Source: Zygnema cylindricum (Eukaryota > Streptophyta > Zygnematophyceae > Zygnematales > Zygnemataceae). Taken from it: a stretch of 64,000 nt of DNA. This document shows, in pieces, positions 23,201 to 33,600 of the stretch. Location of the stretch: positions 34,089-98,088 of the forward strand of contig JBBHKE010002876.1 of NCBI GenBank assembly GCA_037447655.1, written 5' to 3'. The position numbers and the translations under genes were made by a program. Below the pieces are notes generated by a model. The model saw nothing but the letters and a program-made list of their open reading frames with translations. It searched no databases and was not told the origin of the DNA. The stretch's first letter is position 1. Every line of letters starts with the position of its first letter.

Positions 23201-23591
23201 TACAATTGTTGGTCAGGCGGCTCGACATGTTGGAGTGGCAGCTCGTGATGCCGCTAAGACGAAGGAGCGTGATTATGCCCACCGGGACCCTATAGATGAC
23301 TTTATTCCGATGGCGGTCGAGATCTTTGGTTGTTTGGGTGTTGCACTGGACGAGTTTCTCCGTACTTGTGCTCGACGTGCTTTCGAGCGCCGAGGACCTT
23401 GGAGCCCTCCTCCTTCGGTCCTTACTTCTTTTTATCGTCAACGCTTATCGGTGGCTTTACAGCGAGTGCAGGCTTCTATTATTCTCCGATCGGCTGTTGG
23501 AGTTATGGATCGTCGCCGTGTTCCGGAACTCCCTCAACGAGCTCGGGTTGCTTTTCGTAGATATTTAATTGATTTGGGGTTGGGGTTGTAG

Positions 23592-24849
23592 TTTTGGTTT
23601 TCTGAGTTGTCGTGCATTTCATTTTGAGTTTGGGTGCTTTTATTTTCCTTGTTGATTGTTTCTTTTCTTTTCTTTTTTTTTGTGTTCCCGTCGCTCTATT
23701 TGTTTTTTATTGTAGTTTTTCAGTTTTGGCTGTGCCACCCCTTTTGGACCCTGGACTCAGATGGGTTACGATCGTGCTTTTTAATTTATCCTGCTTTTAC
23801 TCTTAGTGGAGTTCCCCTATATATCCCTCCATACTAATAAAGGTTCATGTTGTTGCTCCATTTACCCATGCAACTCTTCCTGTTCCTCATAAGTCTTAGT
23901 ATATTAAAGGAAGACTAGTTAAGAAAACACGAAGAGTATATAGGAACAGTTATAAACTGACAAAGATGAAACTCATAAGTCTTAATAGTGATTATTGAGG
24001 GCTTGGCACATTGAGGGGACATATTTTGTAACTATACCTGGAGGGTTGTTCTATGTACACATCTTATGTTTTACCCACAATTCAAGGGAGTGATATTCCT
24101 CTATGACTCGAAAGCAATTAACCATTGTGTCTCCTTGGCCCTATAAATTACGCTTATGTTTATATCATATTAATTCATATTCTTTACTTTTTTTTTCATT
24201 TTTTTTTGGAAATAAGTAATTAGACCCTTACCTCTCTCTACAAACTATAACACCCGTTGTACTGTGAGGGAGAAACTGAGAGCAGTAATCAGAATAAGTA
24301 CCCCGTTTCATTACCAATTTCTGTACAGTGGATGTTTTGGAGAACAGTCACAGCCATGACCTCCTCTACCTTCCCATCGTAAACATCTACTGTTTTCAGT
24401 GTCTCGAGCCTCCGTTCCATAAGAGACACAAAACAAACAAACAAGCATGCAAACAAATCTGCTCCCACATTCATGCCATTACAAAACGCCTTCTGCTGTG
24501 GCCCTCGCCATGGCTTGTCATTACGGTCGAGGATACAATGCTGAAGACAATGTCTTCTTCAACAAGTGACATAATCAAATCTTGATGATTTAAGTAGATG
24601 CGTATCTTTGGTGAAAAGATGTCAAAGTAGCCCGTGTAAAATGTCTTTCCTCATTAAGCTTTGATGATATTTTTAAAGAGATAAAACGGTTGGTGCATGC
24701 CAAAAAACAAGAAGAGATGGCAATAAAATATAGTTTGTTCGACAGCCATTGCAAGGAAGAAGAAAGAAACATAATGTTAATTGGTAATAAAAAAATCCTT
24801 GATAGCACCTTCGCTTACATATGTTTACAACGTTCTCCTACAAATCAGT
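23592..24849. other. retrotransposon 3' side and spacer, no gene recognised
   Basis: The retrotransposon 3' untranslated part probably continues to about 23.85 kb (ACTAATAAAGG near 23835). The rest is AT-rich and contains the 3' untranslated region of the minus-strand rps20 gene on its right side. Small open frames at 24.3-24.8 kb are not convincing. Confidence 0.4.
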
Positions 24850-27040
24850 CTATGCAGAAACAGCTCCCTCTGCTTCTGTTGGGACATACCAGCCTAAGGC
24901 AAGCGACACGGCCCGTTTGGCTCTAGCAAGTCGTGACTTTCGCCTCGCACCTTTGTTAGGATGGATGGTCCCAACCTTTACCGACTTATCAATAATCTGG
25001 TAGGCTTCAGCAATCAGCTTCTCCACTGGTTCCAATTGCTCAGGAGCCGGAGATGCGGAGCTCTTAAGGGCTTCCAAAGCCAAAAAAGCCTGCAAAATTG
25101 CAAATTTCTCTCAGAAAAATTCTGTGGTTATCTCATAAGGTTATAAAATTTACCCTCGTCTTGAGGGCAATATTCAATTGAAAGGTGAATTGTACAATTC
25201 GTACAGTTAAATTCGGTAATCCTAGATATGGTTAGTCATAAAACCGTTGCGGTTTCCTCGTACTATATGTGTAATATGCGGTATTTTCGAGTAGAATATG
25301 CATACAGTACACGATCGATCTGCGTATAGGGTTTCCAACTGTTTTCACCCATGCGCACTGTGGTGTTTCTGTCATGCCTTTCAACTGGACTTTCCTTTAT
25401 AGAACTTTCAACTAGAAAGCTTTTACAAGGTGAACAGACCAGGAACAGTGTTGTACTACTAAGGATTATACAGGATTCTACGGGCAGTTTGAATGTGACC
25501 TGACCATACCTTCTTCATCCGGGTTGCCATCTCTGATTTCCTCGACTTGTGATAGATCCTCTTTACCTCGGCCTGCTTGGCCCTCTTCTCCACCGTGGGC
25601 AATTTCTTTGCCACCTTCTTAGTCTTATCCCCTTTCTCAGCAGCGACAACAGTCAAAACTTGAGATTGTCTCACAGAGGGCCTTCGACTTACAACTGTAT
25701 CACATCCCCAAAAGAACAAGCAGCAAAGAATTCTCGTCAGTTTCGTATGTTTTGTTTTGTCAGTCTCGTTTTGTTTCTTTTCGTTTTCCAGTTTTTTCAG
25801 TTCCATACGTCACATCATATGGTGAATCATACGAAAAAATTACACCATGTGAACTACTGTGTCTACTCGAACAAGCGGCGACACAAACTTTTCCATTTTA
25901 TCCAGCGAAGAAAATCTATACCTTGTTCGATTGCTATATAGAAGTTGGGAAGTTATGTACATTGTCAAGAAGACTCTAAATAAATTTAAATACACATATC
26001 TATGTAACAACGACATGGACATGTAAGAATGAAAAAAAAAAAAAAAAAACATGGAGGCTTTAAAAGAGGTGATAGAGCTAAACACGGATTTTTCTTGGCT
26101 TAATTTGTAGGTTTCAATTTGTCAAACTATATGGAAAAACAAGTCAAAGGGCATCAAGCCTCTCCCCTCCTACCCCATACATAACATTTGATACCAATTT
26201 CGTTTCTGTTATTTCTCTGATGAACTCACATTTGAACAACATTTTAAACAAAAGAGGTAAAACCGACAAATGTGGTAAAACATCTTATCGTTATAAAATT
26301 TGGGGTTTACCAACACAGTTTTCATGAATGTGTTTGAGCCTCTTTTCTACTTGCACACATTTTGGTTTTTTGTATGTTAGAAGCAATATGTAGTACAATG
26401 CAATGAATGTTTGGCGAGAGAGAGAGCGAGAGAGAGAAAGAGAGAGAGACAGTTGGCAAAAATTTCAAAGAGACATGTTTTTTCAATGGCATTGTACAGA
26501 ATTCACATGGGAATTCCTGATCTTCGAAATGCTGTCGAGTTCAATCTTAACTATTACTAATATTATTACCTTAATTATTATAATGCAGAAAGTGTGCTAC
26601 AAATTTCTCAAATTACAGGACTGTAAACTGGCAGGTTTTGAAACCTTAAACCCTCTTGTTGAAAAACAAAAGCTAAATCCATAAAAAAAAAGTGCCGTAT
26701 TCATTAATAAAGATGACAGATAAAACAACAGAGAAAGAAAAAAAAAAAAAACAGTTTTCTTCACCCTCTCACTCCCATCCTTCACAGCAACCAAAATAAA
26801 AAGAAGCAAATTATTAAAGAAAGGAAGAAAAATAAGAAAGGTGGCCAAACCTGGAATCAGAGACTGGCCGCTAAACGACGAAGAAGAGGATAGAGAGAGA
26901 GCTCCGGAAGCCCTAGAACCGAAATTAGAGTGGATAGAAACAGTTGTTGACCTGCAAGTATTTCCTGAGGATGTGTTTTTGACAGAAAGGGAGAGGTTAC
27001 TGAAGGCCCTCACTGTGGTCTGAGAGAGAAGAGAAGCCAT
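24850..27040 (-). CDS. rps20: plastid 30S ribosomal protein S20 (nuclear gene, three exons)
   Basis: Exons on the minus strand: 27040-26851, 25694-25510 and 25089-24850; 615 nt, 204 residues. Exon 1 starts MASLLSQTTVRAFSNLSLSV and is Ser/Thr-rich with almost no acidic residues, a typical chloroplast transit peptide of about 60-75 residues. Exon 2 carries the S20 N-terminal helix (EKRAKQAEVKRIYHKSRKSE, MATRMKKV). Exon 3 carries KLIAEAYQIIDKSVKVGTIH and PNKGARRKSRLARAKRAV, matching the IHKNKAARHKANL region of bacterial S20, plus a short C-terminal extension. S20 binds 16S rRNA early in small-subunit assembly, here in the plastid stroma. All junctions are GT-AG and in phase (CCAG|GTTTGG, AAGAAG|GTATGG donors; TACAG and TTGCAG acceptors). 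A G-box lies about 95 bases upstream. Confidence 0.95.
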
Positions 27041-27134
27041 GGTTGCTGCACTTAAACCCTAAATCCTTCAAAATGTGATTTTAGCAAGCTGCTTCAGAAA
27101 GCAGGAGGAAATGGAGGTCTCGGAAGGTTGAAGC

Positions 27135-27140
27135 CACGTG
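27135..27140 (-). promoter_or_regulatory. G-box (CACGTG) upstream of rps20
   Basis: CACGTG within CCACGTGT, 95-100 bases before the rps20 start codon at 27040. G-boxes are common in promoters of nuclear photosynthesis and plastid genes and bind bZIP/bHLH factors. Six-base matches occur by chance, so this is only suggestive. Confidence 0.35.
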
Positions 27141-27709
27141 TCCGGTTTGGACAAGGAAAAGGAAAATGGAAGATGCAGGGCAGCCGCAAAATAGATAAAA
27201 GAATTACTCATCAGTTATCCGCTTCACTTTCTCGGAAAAGAATCGGACGGCCGAAAAACGAATCGGAGGGAAGGCGACGGTGGATAGAGTTCCGAAACGT
27301 GGAATACCAGCGTGCATTCCGTACATTGAGACCAATCTTTCGTACGATTTACAAAACCAAAAGACGCGACCTGAGTTTCAAACTTCAGATTTCTTGGTGG
27401 TCCTTTTTCCGTCGCGCTTTACCGTTGCGCTATGTCAAAAAAGCATTAAATGATTAAAACTCCCAGAAAGTCTGTCATAGGGTCGTACACCCGTACCCTC
27501 TAGTCTGCTGACGCCACTTATGAAAAATCGGTAAGGATTCGCGTATGATACCCAACCTATGGGCTCAGTGGCTCACCTTTCAATTTCGTACGTCGTCGTT
27601 ACGTCCGTCAAGTTGACGATGTCTCCTTCACCGTCGTCATAATGGGTTTGAGGTAAGCAGAAATATTAATTAGAATATATATTAATTTATTGACGAAAAA
27701 TTAGCATCC

Positions 27710-27790
27710 GATGATATGGCCGAGTTGGTCTAAGGCGCAGGATTAAGGTTCCTGTCCGAAAGGGCGTGGGTTCAAATCCCACTGTCATCA
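27710..27790 (+). tRNA. tRNA-Leu (anticodon AAG)
   Basis: Acceptor arms GATGATA and TGTCATC pair over seven positions (one G-T), followed by discriminator A at 27790. The D arm contains the A-box TGGCCGAGTTGG. The anticodon stem CAGGA/TCCTG closes the loop TTAAGGT, giving anticodon AAG. A long variable arm (TCCGAAAGGG) marks a class II tRNA. The T arm has the B-box GGTTCAAATCC. No intron. It is a cytosolic tRNA transcribed by RNA polymerase III and is independent of the flanking genes. Confidence 0.97.
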
Positions 27791-27806
27791 CGTGTACATG
27801 AGGAAA

Positions 27807-27811
27807 TTTTT
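27807..27811 (+). terminator. pol III T-run terminator after tRNA-Leu
   Basis: A run of five T residues 16 bases after the tRNA 3' end, the usual RNA polymerase III stop signal. Confidence 0.6.
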
Positions 27812-29566
27812 ATTGAAGTATTTTATTTATTTCAACTTTTGCCCTACCATTAAGTTATTCTTTCTTAACAAAGACTTGAATCATAGATTAAGAAGCCTAT
27901 TATACAAGATTGAAAATGTAGTTGAGCTTACAAGTCCTTTTGGTAATCTTTTATACTAGTGTCGAAGCTTAATAAAACATAAAACAACATAGTTAACACT
28001 TGTATTGTCCAAATATTAATCGCCATCATCTTGTCATAATTCATAACATTTATGCCAGTCATAATGATTTGAAAACTTGACGCTGTTGAAGTCTTTCAAT
28101 TTTACCCTCACCAAGATATTATGCTCTCTTTACACAAAAGTAAATTACAAGTTAAAAGTCCCGCTACACAATTTTAGAAATGTCGTTGAGCTTTCAAGAA
28201 GATGACGGTGATTAATAATTGAACAATATAAGCGTGATTATGTTGTTTTATGCTTCTTCGAACTTTGATATTGGTACCAAAAGGTTATCAAAGGGAAGTT
28301 TGTCGCTTTAATTCTTTGGAGACGATTTAGTGTTTTGTATACTGCGTGACCAAATACGACCATTTAGGCGCATCTATAACGCCTCTCACATGACTCTTAT
28401 TTTTTTGTAAGCCGCTTGTCGTTTACCGCCTTCACTCATAACCTTCCAATTTAATGTGGCAAATTGAAATGGATTGTTTTTTGTACAAAACTTATGAATT
28501 TTTTTTTTTATAAAAATATCGTCATCTCCTTGACTTTCTTGTTTTTTTTAGCTACCGCATGCATCATTTTTCTAATCCACCTCCGCGGACGGTTAATACA
28601 AATCATTTGTCTTATAAGTTTAAAATGGTAACCTACACTACCATTGAAGTTGAGATCTGCGAAAGTATGGAAATAATCTTTGAGGGATTACCTTTACTCA
28701 ATACGAAAAATGGCATTTCTAATAGACCGCTACAAGGTTCCATAGTTTCTTCCTGTGGTTTTAATATTGGCTAATACCATGATATGTCATGAAAAGGGTA
28801 ACATACTCTAGTCTTCATCTCCTCCATATCTCCTCCTTATTCTCATATATAGGGGTTATTCTCTAGCCTGAAAATTTGCAATGGTCATTCGAGCTAACAG
28901 AGGAAAACCTCCGTAACAAAACAAACACAAACACACTTGAATCAAGTCAGCAAAACATGGGTTTCTAGCACAAATCAAATAAAGTAGAATTATCAAATAT
29001 GGTAGTTTGGAAGAAGATAGGAAGAAGATATACAGTCTATACTAGATAGAGTAGGCAGATGGCACAGACTTTATAGTCAATTTGGAGTCAGCGTGTCACT
29101 TAACTCAACTTTATATTCAACTTTTCCGATGAAATCAGAAAAATAGTTAAACAACGTTATTGCTGTATTTTTGTCAAGATTTGAGCTTTTTGACCACCGG
29201 TGCCCAGAGAATAAGAAATGCAGTTTAGAACTGCCGATGCGAGCGCATCGGCCACCTGCATCAGGGCACCGATGTATCGGTTACCAATGCAGATGCGGAT
29301 CTTTACCAAAATTGCTCTCCAACGAACAGTACGCTGTGAACTGTACCTACATGTATCACGCTGTCGCCGACAAATTAGATTTTGACTTGCTATGTCAAAG
29401 TTTGAAATTGCCGTTCAACCTTTTGTTTGTTGGGTACAATCGTACATTCGTACAAAACTACTACACTTATGACTTTAGTAATTAATTTTCCTCCTTTGTT
29501 CGCGGAGGCGATTTCAGCCGTTCGATATTGATTTTTTGGCCTGTGGATAAATTCCATGTTACAACC
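27812..29566. other. spacer, nothing recognised
   Basis: AT-rich sequence with small open frames (for example 28559-28774) that show no similarity I can name. A GC-richer patch at 29215-29300 contains repeated GATGC/GCATC words (CCGATGCGAGCGCATCGG palindrome). Confidence 0.4.
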
Positions 29567-29574
29567 GAACAAAA

Positions 29575-29879
29575 CATAGTTCAAAAGTAGGTGAAAGTAG
29601 GCCCATACAATATGCCTATTGTATGCAAAAGATACAATATGACCTTAAGACCCATATTGTATTCGGACCTATTCGGACTAATTAAAACATTCGGACCAAA
29701 AATTGGACCAATTAAAATACTCGGACCAATTTTTTTATCTACACCGTCAGATTCGGACGATCGGACGGTTTATGATCAAAGTAGCGATTTAAGAAGATCA
29801 CATGAAAAGCCCATAACACAACTTACGATAAAGGCGCCGACCAAAGGCCTACCATAAAAACGCCTACTTCTGAACCTTG
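29575..29879. mobile_element. hAT-like non-autonomous element, family 2, diverged copy
   Basis: The left end CATAGTTCAAAAGTAGG and the right end CCTACTTCTGAACCTTG are inverted with a few mismatches. Flanks GAACAAAA (29567-29574) and GTACAAAA (29880-29887) match at seven of eight positions, as expected for an old 8-bp target duplication. The interior shares with the copy at 48010-48373 the GATCACATGAAAAGCCCATA and ACACAACTTACGATAAAGGC stretches, but in the opposite orientation. No coding capacity. Confidence 0.7.
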
Positions 29880-30532
29880 GTACAAAAATCACTTTACACA
29901 ATTAGTCAATTACATACCACAGTGCCTTCACTTTCCAATTTCCATTTACCACTTGCCACTCCAACATGGGCAACTCATCATATTCCATTTCACTGCCATG
30001 GCAACAGTCCTCTCTGCTTGTTTTCTCTCCTCGACCGTTGACTTTCGTGCCTGACACTTTTAGGTGACTGTTGATCTATTTCTTTTCTTGATTTCCTCTG
30101 TTTCTTCTCCCTTACATCCTCTTCTTCTCTCTCTGTTTTTCTATTGCAAGTTATTCAAATCTACCAGTGTTTAATTAAGACCAAGATCGTGATTTTTTTT
30201 ATGCTAGAGTATACGTTCAACTCCTTTTTATTTTACATATATTAGCCTGGAATAATTTCAGAAGGGTCTCTTTTTGCTGACGCGCACTATCTCATCCTTT
30301 TTTTTTTGTTTTCGAGATTTGGACCCTTTTTTCTTGTTAGCAAGTACTTTGCAGATATGTTGAATTCTGCAAAATATAGCCAAGAAGAAGAGAAGAAAAT
30401 TCTTGTTTATTTCTAAAGTTTCTAGGAACTTTTTTTTAAGTTTCTACAAATTTGATCATTTTTTTGGATCTTGGAAGTAAGATCTCATCTTTTTGTCACA
30501 AGTTGAGGCTGGGAACGAAAGGAAGCAAAACC

Positions 30533-30540
30533 TATATAAA
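30533..30540 (+). promoter_or_regulatory. TATA box of SEC16
   Basis: TATATAAA 71-78 bases upstream of the start codon at 30611, a suitable distance for a short 5' untranslated region. Position and sequence fit a plant TATA box; no transcript data. Confidence 0.45.
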
Positions 30541-30610
30541 CCTGAAAGAGCCAGAAATATCTTTATTCAACAAGAACGTCGGATCAAATTTTCGATAAGG
30601 TTTGTTCAAA

Positions 30611-33600
30611 ATGCAGTCGAATAGTTTACGGAAAAAGAAGCTTGGGGGACCTGCTCCTCGGAAAAGTGGAGGAAAACTTGTTGTTTCTGTAGCGTCCAGA
30701 AGCAAGGAGGGAGGAGGAGGAGGGGGAGGAGGAGGAGGAGGAGGAGGAGGAGGAGGAGGTGGTGGTGTTGGAGCCCCAGCAACTTCGGTACGTGTTGCAG
30801 ACGAGCCCGAGTATTCGAATACAAGGAGAGAGTTGGGAGAGGTTGGCGGGAGGGTTGAGAAGGGAGAGAAGGCAGAGAATTTAGAGAGGGGTGAGAAGGG
30901 AGAGAGGGCAGGGAAGCTAGTGGGGGTTGAGAAGGGAGAGAGGACAGAGAAATTAGGGAGGGTTGAGAAAGAAGAGAAGTTAGAGAGGGGTGAGAAGGGG
31001 GAGTCGACAGTGAAGGAAGAAACTGAGAATGGGAAACAGGCGTTGAAAGCAGAAAGTTTAGAGAGAGTAGGCAAAGTCGAGAGCAGAGAGGAGGAGAAGA
31101 GTGGGAAGGTTGTAAAAGTTGACAAATTTGAGAATGGGGAGAAGGGAGAGGAGAGAAAAAAGGTATTAATTTCAGAGAAAGTGGATAATGTAGTGACGGA
31201 AGATAAGAATGGAAAGGCAATGATGGTAGAGAAAGTAGAGATCATGGAGAAGGGGGAGAGGACAGCGAAGGCAATGAAAGCAGAGAAAGTGGATTATGGA
31301 GCGGAGAGACAGAAAGGGATTGTTGATTTATCCACGCCCATGAGTGAGGTACACCAGAGGTCACAATCTGCACCGGTGAGTGCCTTCACAAATCGTCACT
31401 TGACTTCAAAAATTCAAAACAATTCTCTTTCGAATCCAATTTCAAAAGGATCACTTACGAATGGAAAACTTCAAGGAAAAAGTAAACTAGTTGTATCAAA
31501 ATTATCATCATCCTCATCCTCTTCGTCATCCTCATCCTCTTCGTCATCCTCATTCTCACCTTCTTCATCCTCATCCTCACTCTTACCGTCATCCTTACCC
31601 TTGTCCTCATCCTCACCATTATCCTCATCCTTACCACTATCCTCATCCTCACCATCATTCTCATCCTTACCCTTATCCTCATCCTTACCCTTACCCTCAC
31701 CCTCATCCTCATCGTCATTCTCATCCTCATCCGCATCCTCATCTTCATCCTCAACCTTAACCTCAATTTCAACCTCAGCCTCAACCTCGATCTCAACCTC
31801 AACCTTGATCTCAACCTTAACCTCAACCTCAATCTCAACCTCAACCTCAACCTCAACCTCAACCTCAACCTCAACCTCAACCTCAACCTCAACCTCACTA
31901 GGAACGCCATTATCCATCGTATCAACGGCAACTTTGTCCACCTTACCATCGATGTTATCTTCTGCATTGAAGTCATCATCAGTATCGACAATATCGTCAT
32001 CAATATCGGAACCAGTATCGGCACCAATATCGGCACCAGTATCGGCAACGGAAGCATCAGGAATTCAAGGTTCTAAATTAGGGCCTCTTATGTTCCCGGG
32101 AGCTTCAAGGGGACTGGCAGCTCTGTCAGGCCTTAGGGATAGGCCTTCTCTCACCAGCATTCCTCCTCTTGATTCCTCGAAGGGAAAAGAATCCGCATAT
32201 CTTCAAAAGCCTCTCCTGGAAGGAAAAGTTTTTTCTTCCTCGTTATTGCCGGTACAGCCACAACAAGAATCTGTAGCCACAGTCATTTTGGACAAGGAGG
32301 AAACCGCGAAGGAAACTATGCCACAGATGGAATTACCGAATTGGGATTCTCTCTTAGGAGCGTCGACAAACGAGAAGCCATCTCAAATTTTACCAGGTAT
32401 GCACTTTTGGTTTTGAAGGCAGTTTTTTTGTGCTAGTTTTTTTTTTCTCTAATTTGCTTTGTGAAGAGTAAATGCTTATGTATCGAATGAATATGGCCCA
32501 TTGAATGAAAGTTTATGTGTTTTTCTATGCACAGCTGATTCTGGCAGTGATAAAGCCATTGCACGCTTGCTAGAATCCCCTGTAGTGGAAGATTCTGCAT
32601 GTATGCCACTGTTTTCAGTAGCTGAAATCCGTTTTCCCGGATCAGAGGAGATTTCTTTTTTCGAGGAAGAGTCGTCATCGGGCTGGGATGTAGAAGGTAT
32701 AACCAAGTTTTGAGATACAGCAGGATTCAATAGAGATCCATTGTTTTTTCTTTATTGTCCAACACCTTTTCTAAAGTGATCCTCTTCTAATGCCTTGCAT
32801 GAAAATTACATAACACCTTTTGAAGAGTCCTGAACGACCCAGCTAACTCATTATTTTTATAGTTCGCTATTTGGCTCATACTTATGTTCTTAGTGTATAT
32901 CATGCGGCTGTAATGTTTTCGAATGGATAAGTAAACCCATGTTTTCATTTGGTTGTCCTGTTATTCTGGGCATCTTATTGCCAAGGTTCGTATTGAAGCT
33001 TGTATTGTTAAAGCTTATTTCTAATTTTACGTCTAAAAGATTGAGAAAGAATTGCCTAAAAAAAAAAGAATTGAGTTATGAGAAGGAATTTTGAGTGGAA
33101 TGACCAAGTCACAAAGAGGTTATGTAGGCGTTGTTTAAGTTCATATGTAATGATGCTAGTATGAAAAAAACAAGACATGTCTGAAGTGTCAGGAACCAAT
33201 TATTTTTGGTCATGGTTGAGAAGCCAGCTCTATTTTGACGAATTATTTACGATTAAGAAAGTATATTCCATCTCTTTATATTGTTCTTAATCTTTATCAA
33301 GATAGTTTATGTGTTTTTATTACAGATGATCTCGTTATCGAGAAGGGAGTTGCTCCGGCGGAAATTCTTTTGCCTGGTTTAAATGAGTTTTCTTTTCTGG
33401 AGGAAACGTCATCTAGCCAGCAAGTACCAGGTACACGTTAGCGAATTTTTGAAAATGTTTCTATAGTGTCCTTTCAGTTTGTTATATCATTTTTCTGGTA
33501 AAAAATGTCAGCAATCAATTATGTATTTCTGTTGAGCAAGTCAACCCATGTTATCATTCAGTTGTGCTGTTATTTTGGGCAGTTTACTGGCAAGGTTCTT

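Larger units (their letters stand above)
20170..23591 (+). mobile_element. broken non-LTR retrotransposon with zinc finger, reverse transcriptase and endonuclease-like tail
   Basis: The GC content is clearly higher than in its surroundings. In order: a C2HC finger CHGCHNLF...HTRSC (about 20457-20525), then reverse transcriptase with motif A (IQVDVSNAYKTVDR, near 21585-21625), motif B (GTRQGDPFGGPLF, near 21763) and motif C (VADDTHI, near 21865). A thumb-like region (LPVSAGGLGL and AAYLGSW, 22428-22498) follows. Last come a C-C-H-C knuckle (CACGRVLGPDGVHLLRC, near 22945-22995) and a PD-(D/E)XK-like piece (EVSHIIL, RRIDVVLLDG, FDDIVM, 23080-23165). An N-terminal finger, no AP endonuclease and a C-terminal knuckle plus restriction-like fold match R2/CRE/NeSL-type elements; the exact clade is not settled. 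The frame changes at least six times, so it is a dead copy. No poly-A tail was found. Confidence 0.8.

Noticed and set aside
20170-23591. Retrotransposon as a virus-like or LTR element
   Set aside because: No long terminal repeats, protease, integrase or RNase H were seen; the domain order fits a non-LTR element.
27128-27457. 109-codon open frame divergent from rps20
   Set aside because: Starts at a non-ATG codon within the likely rps20 promoter, basic and without similarity; possible only with transcript proof.
28559-28774. 71-codon open frame preceded by TTTTTTTAG
   Set aside because: The acceptor-like site is weak evidence by itself and the peptide is not recognisable.
31455-32057. Minus-strand Arg-Leu and Glu-Val frames opposite SEC16 exon 1
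   Set aside because: Antisense of the Ser/Thr hexamer repeats in a well-supported exon.
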